Source: Varanus komodoensis (Eukaryota; Chordata; Lepidosauria; Squamata; Varanidae). Taken from it: DNA of 64,000 bases. Below the pieces are notes generated by a model, which saw only the letters and a list, made by a program, of their open reading frames with translations, was not told the origin of the DNA and ran no database searches. The stretch covers positions 15,018,066 to 15,082,065 of the forward strand of contig NW_025335941.1 of assembly GCF_004798865.1 (NCBI RefSeq), written 5' to 3'. Every line of letters begins with the position of its first letter. Position 1 is the first letter of the stretch. Below, piece after piece: positions 11,134-21,212 of this stretch. The position numbers and the translations under genes were made by a program.

Positions 11134-11306
11134 TGTTGGAATATGGATTGAATTCTGTATATGAAACTTGAACTCCACTTTCTGTGACCTGCTCCACATA
11201 AATTATGTATGTTTTGCAAGGATCTGTGAACTCTTCTGTCAGGTTACAGAATGAATGTCTGATATTGGAACATTTCATGACAGTCCTCTGGTTTAACCTG
11301 AGTAAA
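11134..11306 (-). CDS. IFNAR2: IFNAR2 exon: second half of extracellular domain D1
   Basis: A 173-bp exon entered in phase 2 and left in phase 1 at a consensus GTAAGT. The acceptor 'cttatttccacttcaag' is preferred over a second AG nine bases further in; both keep the same frame. It encodes the second half of the N-terminal fibronectin domain. The block 'VMKCSNIRHSFCNLTEEF' aligns with human 'VVKNCANTTRSFCDLTDEW', sharing both cysteines and the CxLTxE motif, and is followed by 'CKTYIIYVEQVTE' against human 'HEAYVTVLEGFSG'. NLT is a potential N-glycosylation site. The preceding exon, carrying the conserved Trp of D1, should end with two bases of a codon and was not found. Confidence 0.92.
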
Positions 11307-11954
11307 CTTGAAGTGGAAATAAGAAGAAACGAAGATTTTTCCAACTGGACACAGTGGAAGAAGTGACTCAAAACAGCAGCATGCAAACTTGACACAATCC
11401 CGAGTCCAAAAACCCCTTATATATACTCCACTCTGGCCCAAATCTGGTATAAGTCAAATTCTGCAATGGATATATTAATACAAACTAGATTTTCAAATAT
11501 TGTTTTTTTTCTTGAAAGAACAGCACCTATCAGAGTCTACCATACACTGTCATTCTTTTAGTTTGTGTGACAGAGAAGTTGAGGGGGGAAAGACTCAGGG
11601 AAAAAATGCTCCTTTTGATTATTCTCTTACCTCCTTTAGCGATGGAAGACAGGAAAGAGGCAGAGAATATTGGTGGACTGAGAGATGGCAGCAAGGTACT
11701 TCGGCTCAATTTCAAGTCAGGCATACTGACAAAGTAACAGGAGAGAGCACTCCCAACGAATGTGATCTACAGATGTTTATGTTCCATAATGCTACATTAT
11801 TCGCAACAGTATTTAAGCAAATTTGAGCTAGCATTGTGCGGAAAGTACCAATTGACCGTAAGCTTCTGCTAATTTGAGAAACTGTTACAATTATAGGATG
11901 CTTTTATGGAAAATGTGTTTAAGTAAAGGATCCCCAAACTCTCAGGTTTTATGA

Positions 11955-12062
11955 CTTTGCTTTAGATACTCGCATTGTTTGTAATGGCCTATGGCCAATT
12001 GTTAACCGCCCAGAGAGCCTTGGCTATTGGGCAGTATAAAGATGAAAGAGATAAAGAAATGG
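11955..12062 (+). repeat. Old L2-like LINE 3' end fragment
   Basis: The sequence 'gttaaccgcccagagagcc' followed by 'ggctattgggcagtataaa' is the stem-like 3' terminus of L2-type LINEs, the diverged counterpart of the younger copies at 18490 and 27325. Only about 100 bp remain and no coding part is attached. Confidence 0.65.
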
Positions 12063-12407
12063 CTATAAACAAACATTTTGAATAGCCATCAAAGAAACCA
12101 AACTTGATTAAGGAATTGAAATAAACTGTACAGAAAGTACAGTAGAACATTTTCCCAAAAGGTTTAAACAGCACAGTTTTTCTGCACATTTGAGGGCTTA
12201 AAAACAAAAAATATTACTATGTCGCACAATTATTTTTATTATTACAAATAGAAACCAACATCAAACACATTTCAAACAAACAGGTTGGTCTAGCACAAGT
12301 ACAAAAATATTTGTATTTGTAAAATACCAGAAAGGGTTTCCACGTGCCTTTAGCAGCACTTTAATTTTTCTGGGTGGCAGTCAATCAATATGTTATCAAC
12401 ATTACAT

Positions 12408-12760
12408 TGTGTCAGGCATACTGAACCCAGTAGTTCAAGGCTGCCATCTGGGCTGTCGAATAACCCTTTCCAGTACTGTCAGCTGACTGGAAGGGCAGTT
12501 CCTATGCACCAGGCCTTATAAAGGTCTAGCCATAGAGTTGGGTGCTCAGTTCAATCAGCCACTGTCATGTGTGAGGATTGTGCTTCACTCCTCTTTCCTT
12601 TTCCCGATTGCTACCTTGGCTGTTGTTTTGTGCCTGCCTTTGAACACATACCTGCCTGGTTTTGGCCGTACACTGTCTTCTGATGCAGAAGAACAGGGAC
12701 CCAGTTCCCTGGGTTCCAGATCTTGATGGTCTGGAGTCTCACTTGGCTGAAACCTGGTGG
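12408..12760 (+). mobile_element. LTR-retroelement-like fragment (fossil)
   Basis: On the plus strand a segment begins tgtgtcagg, has a TATA box (tataaa at 12517-12522) and continues into a leader-like sequence to about 12760. The layout suggests an LTR and adjoining leader of an old LTR element. No partner LTR and no coding domain were seen, so the family is not known and the call is weak. Its antisense strand overlaps the candidate exon at 12652-12753. Confidence 0.25.
12652..12753 (-). CDS. Candidate 102-bp cassette exon in IFNAR2 5' region
   Basis: On the minus strand this segment lies between a strong acceptor, 'cttccctctccaccag', and a strong donor, CAG followed by GTATGTG. It is a multiple of three, entered and left in phase 2, and open in that frame: 'FQPSETPDHQDLEPREL' then 'GPCSSASEDSVRPKPG', an acidic, Pro/Ser-rich and probably unstructured peptide. 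It joins in frame to the 81-bp candidate upstream and to the D1 exon at 11306. I recognise no homologue and it would interrupt domain D1 if always included. It may be a fortuitous or alternatively used exon derived from a mobile element on the opposite strand. Confidence 0.3.
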
Positions 12761-13189
12761 AGAGGGAAGAAAAAGGTAAACATCAAAGAAGCACACTCCA
12801 AATAAACAAACCTAGTTTCCCAGGACTGTCTGACAATCTGTCTCAGAGCTCAAGCATGTGTGTCCTCCTTCATAAATGTGTCCAATTCCCCTTTCAAAAC
12901 CCAGGCTTGGAGTTTGACAGTACAATCACTCAGGAGATGCACGGTGCATTCTGGACAAGTGCTCCACAACTGGGAAACTCTCTTCCATTGAACCAGCCCA
13001 TAATAATGTTTAAAAGCAAATACTGGGTAAGGCATTTCACATTTGAACTACTGTCTTTACTTACCATTGATCCATATATAGGAGCAGGATCCTGTGTTCT
13101 GTGCCCAGTGGGCACAGGTGTCCTAAACCCTCAGCATGGTACAGGTTTCACACCTAAATATGTGAGCACCATTGTGCAGTTCAGTGTTT

Positions 13190-13320
13190 CCTGTCACCCT
13201 CCAGATGCATTGGATTACAATCTCATCACCCCCCAACCAGTGCAGCTGTTGGCCACCCTGGTTGAAGATTGAGAGTTGTACTCCAACTTTATGTGGAGGG
13301 TGCAAGGTAGGGGAACAGTG
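13190..13320. repeat. Foldback MITE, diverged copy
   Basis: A left arm 'caccctccagatgcattgga' is followed about 60 bp later by a right arm around 13270-13310 that reads as its approximate reverse complement (gttgtactccaac, then tggagggtgcaagg). It is an eroded member of the family described at 17578. Confidence 0.5.
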
Positions 13321-13663
13321 GTGTAATTCATGCTGAATACAGAAAGAACAGCATGAATATTAAAAGCATTCCCTGCTCCCCTAGAACAGAATTTCATTTT
13401 ATGGACTTCTTCCTTCTACCATTCCTGATTTAATCCTGAGCTACAAAAACCAGCTGTTCAAATAAACATAATAAAATACAGTAATTCTTAGTGGCTAAGC
13501 ATTAGCCAGGCTATTCGTGTCTGAATCCAAGATACCCTGTTATTAATTGATGCAAAGAAGGAACAGAAGATGCAGAACAGCAGGTGATCCTAAATGATCC
13601 ACAGGAAGTTCTGATTTGAAAATACCACAAAGATAACATATTTTTGAGTACCAACTTACTTAC

Positions 13664-13744
13664 CTAGACTTATTGGAAGAAAAATCTAGTAACTGGTCTT
13701 CCTCTGAAGACTTTGATTGCATTTCAGTGGGGCACACTGGACTT
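13664..13744 (-). CDS. Candidate 81-bp cassette exon in IFNAR2 5' region
   Basis: On the minus strand a textbook acceptor, 'cctttctcctttatag', and a textbook donor, CTAG followed by GTAAGTAAG, enclose 81 bases that are entered and left in phase 2. The open frame reads 'SPVCPTEMQSKSSEEDQLLD' then FSSNKS. Its last two bases plus the first base of the 102-bp candidate at 12753 complete an Arg codon, so both read on in one frame into the first confirmed IFNAR2 exon. I recognise no homologue. It could be a real lineage-specific exon, an alternative 5' exon or chance; the splice sites are better than most chance pairs. Confidence 0.35.
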
Positions 13745-14374
13745 CTATAAAGGAGAAAGGAAAGGTATATACGAGGATTAATTAGCTTGATTGATTTTCT
13801 GTGGCAACAGTTACAGAAAAGCTCAACCATGTGTTTCTTTTCATATTTTTGTTTCTGAGCAAATTAGGCAATTCCTCAGTTGACCAGATGTCAAACAGAT
13901 ATTAGCTTACATTAGTGCAGATGACCTGAGCTACAACTTGCATAAACCCCAACAGCATGGGCAAGGGTCAGAGATACAAAAGGGGAAAGCAGCAATTGCT
14001 TGGGGAGTTGACTCTCCTATGCTCCACTGCCATCTTCTTTCAGCAAAGCCTAGACTGCTCTTGGGTAAACATATGAGCTGAGGATAATGAAGTAAAACTA
14101 GACTGCAGCTGGAGAAAGACTGTGCTAAGTCTGACTGATCACAGGAAAGTATTCATTATGAGGACCAACCCAAATTCCTAAGTAAGGTATCTGCTAACTG
14201 TGAATTTGGGGATTTCATTTCTTATGGCTCAATATGGCTACCTTTGTTTACAGTTAGTTGGGTTTTTTTAAAAAAATACTGAATATATCATTCCCCAGTT
14301 TTTTCTCTAGATCCAGATGTTGGAATTCACTTATAAGTCAAATTGCAGACCTGAGCAAATTTGCTAAGGAGTAA

Positions 14375-14470
14375 AACTTCAATCCTACATATACTTACCT
14401 AGGAGAAAATCCTGTTGAACTTAGTATAACTTACTTCTAAGTAAACATACTTAGGAATTCACAGTAAGGT
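14375..14470 (-). repeat. Ancient interspersed repeat with splice-donor-like core
   Basis: Read on the minus strand the block contains 'cctaggtaagtatatgtagg' after 'gtaagttatactaagttcaa'. The same layout, a 'ttactc(c/t)..gtaagt' motif then 'gtgcataggattg', occurs near 38265-38320 and 53740-53805, so it is an old repeat. Its consensus contains a donor-like gtaagt, so this is not evidence for an exon. Confidence 0.5.
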
Positions 14471-16750
14471 TGATACAATCCTGAACATCTTTCCCCATCC
14501 ACAAATCTTTCTGTACCCTCAGTTGTTTTAATGCTCCACAACACTTTCTATGCATCTCAGCTACTTTTCCCCATACCACAGGATTCTATAGCCATATCCA
14601 GGGCTGGACCCAAGACATTTTGCTGCCTGAGGCAGAGCAGAAAGTGCCATCTTTCCCTGTACAACCCCCAGTCAAGGTGTATAGTATTCAGAGGCAATCA
14701 TGTTGTTTTGACTGTGGAGACAGAAAATCCTGCAAGCACTTCTTTCCCTCCCTGGCATAATAACTTAAGTAATGAATAATTCGCTGTTTTTTCATGACAT
14801 CCCAAATAAGCTATTTAAGGCACTTGCCTTGGGCTTCAAAATGTGTGTGTCTCTTGCAGGACCCTGCCTCCTTAGGTCCCCCCGTTTATAAAATGGGATG
14901 CATAGACCAGGAAAGGAGAGCATTTGATTTCAGAAAAATAAACCTCTAGAAGAAAGATCTGAAGAAGGTAGTAAGAGGGGAAGTACATGCAGGCAAATGC
15001 TAACTTATCTAGAAGGGATACAGTGAAACAGTGATCATTAAGGCTTATGTACCTTTATGTCAGCAAGTGTCATTTTCCTTCAGTTACATGAAAAGCACTA
15101 TCTTTCAAAATAACTTTCTGTACAATAGACATCTCCACTTGATATGTGAGCAGTCAGTGGGGTTACTTCTCCTCTTACTCCTGCCTACAGTGACCTAAGA
15201 CACAACTGCAATTTCCCAGTAACAATTAGCTGGGCAGGTCTGCAGAATCAGGCATACTTTGAGAAAGCTGGGTGACAGTGTTGCTGTTAGGCAATTGTGA
15301 ATTATGGTCTTAATGAAAATAATGAGCAGACTGGAGAAAGAAAATCTGTCCTCTAGCTTAAAGGAATGGTGCTTCCAAGTTATACTATTAATCTGTCAAG
15401 GGAATGAGTCCTAAGATCTCGTAGTAACTACAAGACTCCTGAGTTAAGAGAGAGGAAGCAGGCTTGTAATACAATGGCACCTGCAGCAGCTAAGAAAAGC
15501 CAAGATACAACTCAAAATATCTGGGGTGGATCATTATATTATTTCATATGCAGGATGATCTCCTCCCATATGTATCCTATATTTTTAAGATTGTCTTTGG
15601 TAGCCCTCTTCTAAGTGCCTCCACTAAATGAGTTGGTGACAGCAAGGACAGGGGCTTTGCAATGGTGGCACCCTGGTTGTGCCCTTTTCCTAATGACCAG
15701 CCAGTGCCTACATTTGGTCTTCCTAGCATCAGGTCAAGGTCTTTTCATATTTTCCCTTTAAAGGTTTTTAGTTATGCTTAAAGGTTTTGACTTTTGTGAG
15801 CAATCCGGAGATGTTTGGCTATCGAGTGTTACAGAAATGTAATAAAGCAACAAGCTTGCTGAGGATACCAATTGTCTTATAGCTTTTGTAGATTACAGGT
15901 CACTTCATAAGACCTTTGCTAGTCTTTAAGATGGTATAGGAATCTTTGTTTCACTATTTCATGTAGCAGGAACTTAAGCAGATATATTCAAAAGATTCTT
16001 ATACCATACAAATCATTCATAATAATTTGCTAATAATGAATATATATTATAAAAAAACAGAAACCTGAGCAATACTGTATACTTCACATTGTAGCATGCT
16101 GGTGTCTCTTCAGCCTTCCATGTTAGAATATACACAAGATCCTGTGATTTGATGTCAATGGTGAGTGCAGAAATATATGCTTTTTATGAGGAGGAAAAAA
16201 AACAACTGTTAAAAAGCTTAGCAAGGACTGAAAAGCTCCGTCCTACCAATCATTCATAAAGATCTCTGTATCTTGCACTTCATTCCAATAAAACACAATT
16301 TAAACATGGCTGTGAATGTCATACAGGTTCAATTCATAGCAACTTAAGTGGAAGCATGCATACTGGCATGCAGGATTTTGCTATATATTGATACTGATGC
16401 AGAGAAATGTGTACAGATGTACAAAATTGTACTGCAGTAGTAGCAAAATGCAAGAATGGTTTATTCCACAGAAGCCTGCTTCCATGATCCCTTTGATGAA
16501 TGCGCAAGCAGCAAAGATAACATTCAGTGATCTGTCTGTTCCTGCCCCAGTGTTTCAGGCAAAGTTGCCCACCCCTTCCTTGTATTTTAAAACCATTGCA
16601 TGTACATTTAATCAATTACAACTCAAGCCTTTCCCATTGAAAAAGAAAGCAGACTCAAGTTTGGCTGTAAATAGAAAGAATGGGTTCCCCCAACCTTCTC
16701 TGGAGAGAGTCTTTATCAGACTTTATAATACAATGACAGCATTTGCACAT

Positions 16751-17361
16751 CACACTAAACCATAGTTTAATCAATACACTTCAGTGCAACATACACCAGA
16801 TACAATGAGAAGAGTGAGCCTCAGGTTGGCATACTTCCTCCTCCGCTCTCTTTCTCCAACACAAGAAGGAGGAGGATCAACAGTATTTACTTTCGGTTCT
16901 TCTTCCATTATTGTTGCATACAAACTCAGGGTTGTGGCTTATACTAACTATGGTAAGTATAAACAGTTTTGCTTTGTAACCAAAGTTTGAAGCTGGCTTG
17001 CTTTGAAATCGATCCCAGGGTTGCAAGAAGATAAGCAAAAAATCCTCCTTCCAACTTTCACAGGAGAAAAGGGGGGAACACTTGTCTGGACTTGTTGCAG
17101 CCCATGCATATTGCACAAAACATGGTTTAGTGTCGTCTTTGAAGGAGAAGGAAGGAGAAGTACTTCTATCAAACTTGGAATATTTTTTATCATTGGTTAG
17201 AGAAACGGGACTATGCGTAGAATTGAATATAGTTCTTAAATGTAAAAAAAAAAAAGGGCGCGATGTCGACCCACTATATCTGATGTCCTGAATAATTGTT
17301 TGTAGATTTGGATTTATAGAGAAAATAATAAAATTTATTTAAAAAAACATGGTTTAGTGTG
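16751..17361. mobile_element. MITE-like DNA element with 13-bp terminal inverted repeats, interrupted by an L1 insert
   Basis: The left end cacactaaaccat (16751-16763) is matched exactly by its reverse complement at 17349-17361. Between them lies about 400 bp of non-coding sequence plus a 227-bp inserted block. No transposase is visible and no clear target-site duplication flanks the ends, so the superfamily is open; a hAT-like origin is only a guess. Confidence 0.6.
17134..17343 (+). mobile_element. 5'-truncated LINE (L1-type) insertion with 17-bp target duplication
   Basis: The block ends in an A-rich tail preceded by 'aataataaaatttattt' and is flanked by the direct repeat aaaacatggtttagtgt at 17117-17133 and 17344-17360. 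Poly-A tail plus long target duplication is the hallmark of L1-type retrotransposition. It landed inside the right end of the MITE at 16751-17361, so it is the younger of the two. The short length leaves no coding domain, so L1 is inferred from tail and duplication length. Confidence 0.7.
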
Positions 17362-17577
17362 GTATATGAACATGACCATACTCAAACTGAACTTTCTGTT
17401 GAAATGACATGCATCTGTATGTGCCCTGAGGTGACTCTCTTGAATGATTTGTCACAAATACAAACAGCTTTTCTTTGCAAACGCAACTGAAAGGAAAGCT
17501 AGTCAGCTCATGTGGACAGCTTTAAGTCCATTATAATAGAGTTTCTGCATAAACTATTCTGACAGGCTCTGTAGAAG

Positions 17578-17722
17578 CCTTCCCCAGTTTGGGACCCTCC
17601 AGATATGCTGGATTACAATTCCCATTGTGCAGCTAACAAGGCCATTGGGAGTGTCTGTTATGGATAGTGGGACTTGTAGTCCAATGCACCTGGAGGGCAC
17701 CAGATCATGTAAGGCTGGTCTA
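17578..17722. repeat. Foldback MITE, near-complete copy
   Basis: Left arm 'ccagtttgggaccctccaga' followed by tatgctggattacaattccca, and right arm 'gggacttgtagtccaatgca' followed by cctggagggcaccagat are approximate reverse complements about 40 bp apart. The whole can fold into a long hairpin. It is the best example of a family with at least eight other copies or fragments in this window. Confidence 0.8.
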
Positions 17723-17809
17723 TAGCACCTGACAATAGTAGAAATACTGGTCCCAACAGCAAGAAAGGTGGTTAAAGCAACAGCAAGAAAGTAGTTTAAA
17801 AACTCTTAC

Positions 17810-17845
17810 CAACTAAGTTGGATGAAGTCATAACACAGATGTACA
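17810..17845 (-). CDS. Candidate 36-bp micro-exon, possibly near IFNAR2 signal peptide
   Basis: On the minus strand an acceptor 'taacgtttcatttatag' and a strong donor TTG followed by GTAAGAG enclose 36 bases, entered and left in phase 1, open as 'YICVMTSSNLV' with split codons at both ends. Phase 1 is what the end of a signal-peptide exon and the start of D1 need in class II cytokine receptors, and I recall that human IFNAR2 has a short exon at this point. Length is too small for any homology claim; chance is a serious alternative. Confidence 0.25.
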
Positions 17846-18164
17846 CTATAAATGAAACGTTAATTAGAAAATAATATAAAAACATGTTTGAGCCACAAAA
17901 TTTGCATTGATAACTATCTCAATGCTGACTGCAATCTACTTCATGCAAAACACAGAATGTGAGATTCATGGCTTTTTTTCTGTGGACTTCACAGCACTAT
18001 TGAACAACGTTAAGTTGGGGAACTTCAAGGTGGTGGGAAAGGGCAGTTATTCCTGTCCTTCTCCTGGTTCATAGTTTAAGGCGCAATCATATGCATGGCT
18101 GGGGTACGCAGCTTCTTTTCTGTCTCAACAGGCATAAGACTGTACCTTAATCAACTTAAACTGC

Positions 18165-18555
18165 ACCTCTTCCTAAATTCGTCCATATATGCCCTCCCGC
18201 CCCCTGAGATCGGTGGCAGAGGCCCTTCTCCGGGAACCCTTCGTGAAAGATATTAGGAGGGTGAGTACCTGGAGAAGGGCCTTCTCTGTGGTGGCGCCCC
18301 ACCTATGGAATGCGCTCCCCAGAGAGGTCCGCCTGGCACCATCATTATTTGTTTTTCGGCACCAGGCCAAGACCTTTTTATTTAAACGATATTTTAACTG
18401 TTAATTGTTGTCTCTATTTATTGGTTTTTATAGTTCTGCCGAGATGTATCCGGATTTTTAAGGTCTATTGTACATTTGTGTATTTGCTTTGTAAGCCGCC
18501 CCGAGGCTTTTTGTGAAGGGGGCGGCATAAAAATGCTCTAAACAAACAAACAAAT
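18165..18555 (+). mobile_element. L2-like LINE, 3' end with ORF2 C terminus
   Basis: The frame from about 18189 reads 'RPLRSVAEALLREPFVKDIR' and later 'RRAFSVVAPHLWNALPREVR', the conserved C-terminal tail of L2-type ORF2 beyond the reverse transcriptase, ending FKRYFNC and a stop at about 18404. The untranslated end carries 'gtaagccgccccgaggc' then its approximate reverse complement 'gggggcggcataaaaatg' and an (AAAC/AAAT)n tail. Heavily 5'-truncated; the C terminus is open here. Confidence 0.9.
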
Positions 18556-19459
18556 AAATTCTACCAGTGCAAACGAGGTAAATACAATGCAAATTCACAT
18601 AATTTATCCTGTAGAAATACATTCAGGGTTCTTTGGAATTTGGAATGTTTTGGCTTTTCTTGTTGCTACTCTCAATAGTTGAGCAACTGTTTCCCTACCA
18701 GAGAAGCAACAGTATCCAGATTAAAGGAAATATAACTGGGAGTGGTCAAAAGTTTTCAGTGTGCAAGAATCAGTGTCCACATGCTGCTGCAATGTGCGCT
18801 GGGCACACGGTAACTGAAAAAGTCATTCCTACATATTTTCATTCATTTTCTTTGCCATATTCTTAGCCCAGGCAACCTGATAAATCCCAGAATGCTTCCA
18901 GATTGAGTTTTTATGATGTCAACACCCTGCCTCATTTATAAAATTTCATGTGTGTGGAGGCATCTTCTTCCACTCACAACCCTCTTGTGTTTTCCCTGCA
19001 ATTTGTCCACTTTTTTCCTTACAACAGAAAAACCCATTAAGAAGAAAATGTAGTACTTGCACAATGCCTATAGTAATAGTAACAGTTGCACAATGTAATA
19101 GTTGCACGGTGCTGGAGCTATACATCCAGAAGCATCCTTGAATTACTACTGCCTTCTATTCAGCACCACCCACAACTTCTCTCTGAATCCCACTGATCCT
19201 GGTTACTTATGAATACCGATAGCCATTGAAAGTGGCTATCCAGTCCATGTTCATGACTTTTGGCTCCCATGTTCTCAACCCTGTGGAAGTCTGTAATTTC
19301 TTTTGTTTACTTCATCTTATTTACAAAATCCTTCCTTTCCATCTCCTCCAAGCTCTTTCCTTTCCTGGATAGGGACTATATTGTGTCTTCTATCCCAGAA
19401 CAACAATTAGGACAATTTCCAATCCTAAACACAACACAAAAGCAGTCTGGCAGTTCAAC

Positions 19460-19695
19460 ATGTCTGAAAACCAGCGTAGTACAATGGTTCTAGTAATGGC
19501 TGGCTCTGGAGAGACCCAGGTTCAAATGTTCACTTGGCCATGACATTCACTGGGTAACTGACCCTTGGCCTAACCTACCTCAGGCTGTTGTGAAGATAAA
19601 ATGAAAAGAAGGAAAACCTTGTAAGCCACTTTGGACTCCTTATGAAAGGGGAAAAAGGTGAGATATAAATGTAATAACGAATACAAATAAATACA
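19460..19695 (+). repeat. MIR-like tRNA-derived SINE, plus strand
   Basis: The copy starts with a worn tRNA head (B-box remnant 'ccaggttcaaatgttc'), continues with 'cctaacctacctcaggctgt' in the core and ends 'gagatataaatgtaataacg' with an A-rich tail. Same layout as the better copy at 31958. Confidence 0.75.
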
Positions 19696-19964
19696 ATGTC
19701 CTGCACCTTGGGACTGCCTGTCTTGCTATGAACCTGTCCAGGAATTAAGATCTGCAGGAGGGAAGTGTATTGCTTCCAAACTATGAAATGTATATTACGT
19801 CAAGAACAATGTTTGGCTCCCTCTCACTCAGCTTTCAGAAAGGGTGTAAAGATGCATCTTTGCAATTTAGCCTCTTAAAACATATAAATTTGATATTTGT
19901 AATCACATTTTTTGCTTTCATTGTTTTGCTGTTGTAAATTTGTATAGACAGCCTTGATGGCTAG

Positions 19965-20682
19965 TGTTGGGAAAATTTGGGTAAATCCTGTCTGAAAAGC
20001 ATTACTCCTGTGTGCCTTTGCATTTGTGGGATCAAATCCTGTCTTCCTTCTCAAAACCAAGCTATCACTGTTTAAAATGGCATTCCCCTGCCCCTGGCTA
20101 TGGGGCAAGAGCAGACAGAAAGAATTGGAGGTCCTCATTCAGTTAAATTCATTCACATTGTAGCTAGCTAATCTCTTTTGGAATTTGCCGCTTGACAAGA
20201 AGTAGCTATTTGTTATACTTTACTCAGGGTCTCAGACTTCCTGAATGTAATACAAGAACTAACGATAGCCCAAATTTACATATCTAAGTAGACCCGGAGG
20301 TGGATCCACGCCTCTGGAAATTACTCCACTGATATGTCAAAAATCGCCTTGTGAGATAGTGTAATCTTATTGTCTGTATGGTTGACTGACATTCCTGTAT
20401 TTTTTCTTCATATGCTGATCACCGAACTTTATTGTAATACAGGTATTCTGTCCTTAATGGCTCTGTACGGGTGTACGTGACTGAGAGAGTATAAAAACTG
20501 CTGGTAGATGAATTAAAGCTTTGCAGCGAGTTCATCTCTGCTAGACCGGTAATGCGTTATCGTGAGTCAACCGCGGGAACCTGGGATAGACAATAAAGAC
20601 ATGGAGGTTCATAACGACTGATCTTTCCTATGACCCCGAGTTTTATTTCCTCTTCTCAAATTGAGATTCCGGGATTCTGACA
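19965..20682 (+). mobile_element. Solo LTR of an endogenous retrovirus-like element (fossil)
   Basis: A 718-bp block begins tgttggg and ends ctgaca, inside a 4-bp direct repeat ctag (19961-19964 and 20683-20686). It contains a TATA-like 'gagtataaaaactgc' and a poly-A signal 'agacaataaagac' in the order expected of U3-R-U5. No internal coding region is attached, so it is a solo LTR. A 4-bp duplication fits several retrovirus-like families, class I among them. The second copy at 21213 lies in the opposite orientation. Confidence 0.8.
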
Positions 20683-21212
20683 CTAGCAGATAAGGTGATA
20701 TATATAGCCTAATAATAAGTAGATTGTGCACCTGTTATTTTAGTATACATGGGAAACACATGTTTTCAAAACTGAAGTGATAAAAAAGCAAACAGAAGAA
20801 TCACTTCCCAGCTGCCAGGTGGTTATTTAACTCTTTGCCTGAGAGTTGCTTGGTCTTGCCCATTTTGCTCTTTCAGGCTGTTGTTCCCTCTCTGGACAGT
20901 GTTTACAACAGGGTAAACAGTTATTAGGAAGGTGTAACAAGAGATGGGATACTTAATGACTGGTCAGTGAGGTGTCCCAAAGGGAAGAACAGTTGCAGTC
21001 TGACTACATGTTAAGACAAGTATCATTTCAGTGAATTGGCTGCTGTTTCTTTAAGATATTGTCTCCGTAGTTAAGTTTCCTGTTAATGGTTTGTAGGAAG
21101 GCACAGAAAGCACACATTTCTAGGATATGTTATCCATTACTCAATATTTCTGAAGTAATATACTGATCCACCCAGCAAAGAAGCCCATCCGATCACAAAA
21201 GAAACGTATGGC
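20683..21212. other. Non-LTR spacer between two inverted solo LTRs
   Basis: About 530 bp of ordinary AT-rich intronic sequence between the two LTR copies. It shows no retroviral coding homology, so the pair is not one provirus but two separate events. Confidence 0.6.

Noticed and set aside
11530-11724. Minus-strand exon-like segment ending at a GTAAGAG near 11625
   Set aside because: The open frames end in phases that do not join to the next IFNAR2 exon.
13058-13200. Strong minus-strand donor (ATG/GTAAGTAAAG at about 13057) as the end of the missing D1 exon
   Set aside because: Frames are closed within 60 bp upstream, no tryptophan motif is present, and the upstream part is a foldback MITE.
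15197-15420. Minus-strand frame containing 'SITWKHHSFKLEDRF', reminiscent of the D1 region of IFNAR2
   Set aside because: No splice donor follows in frame, phases do not fit and similarity is limited to a few residues.
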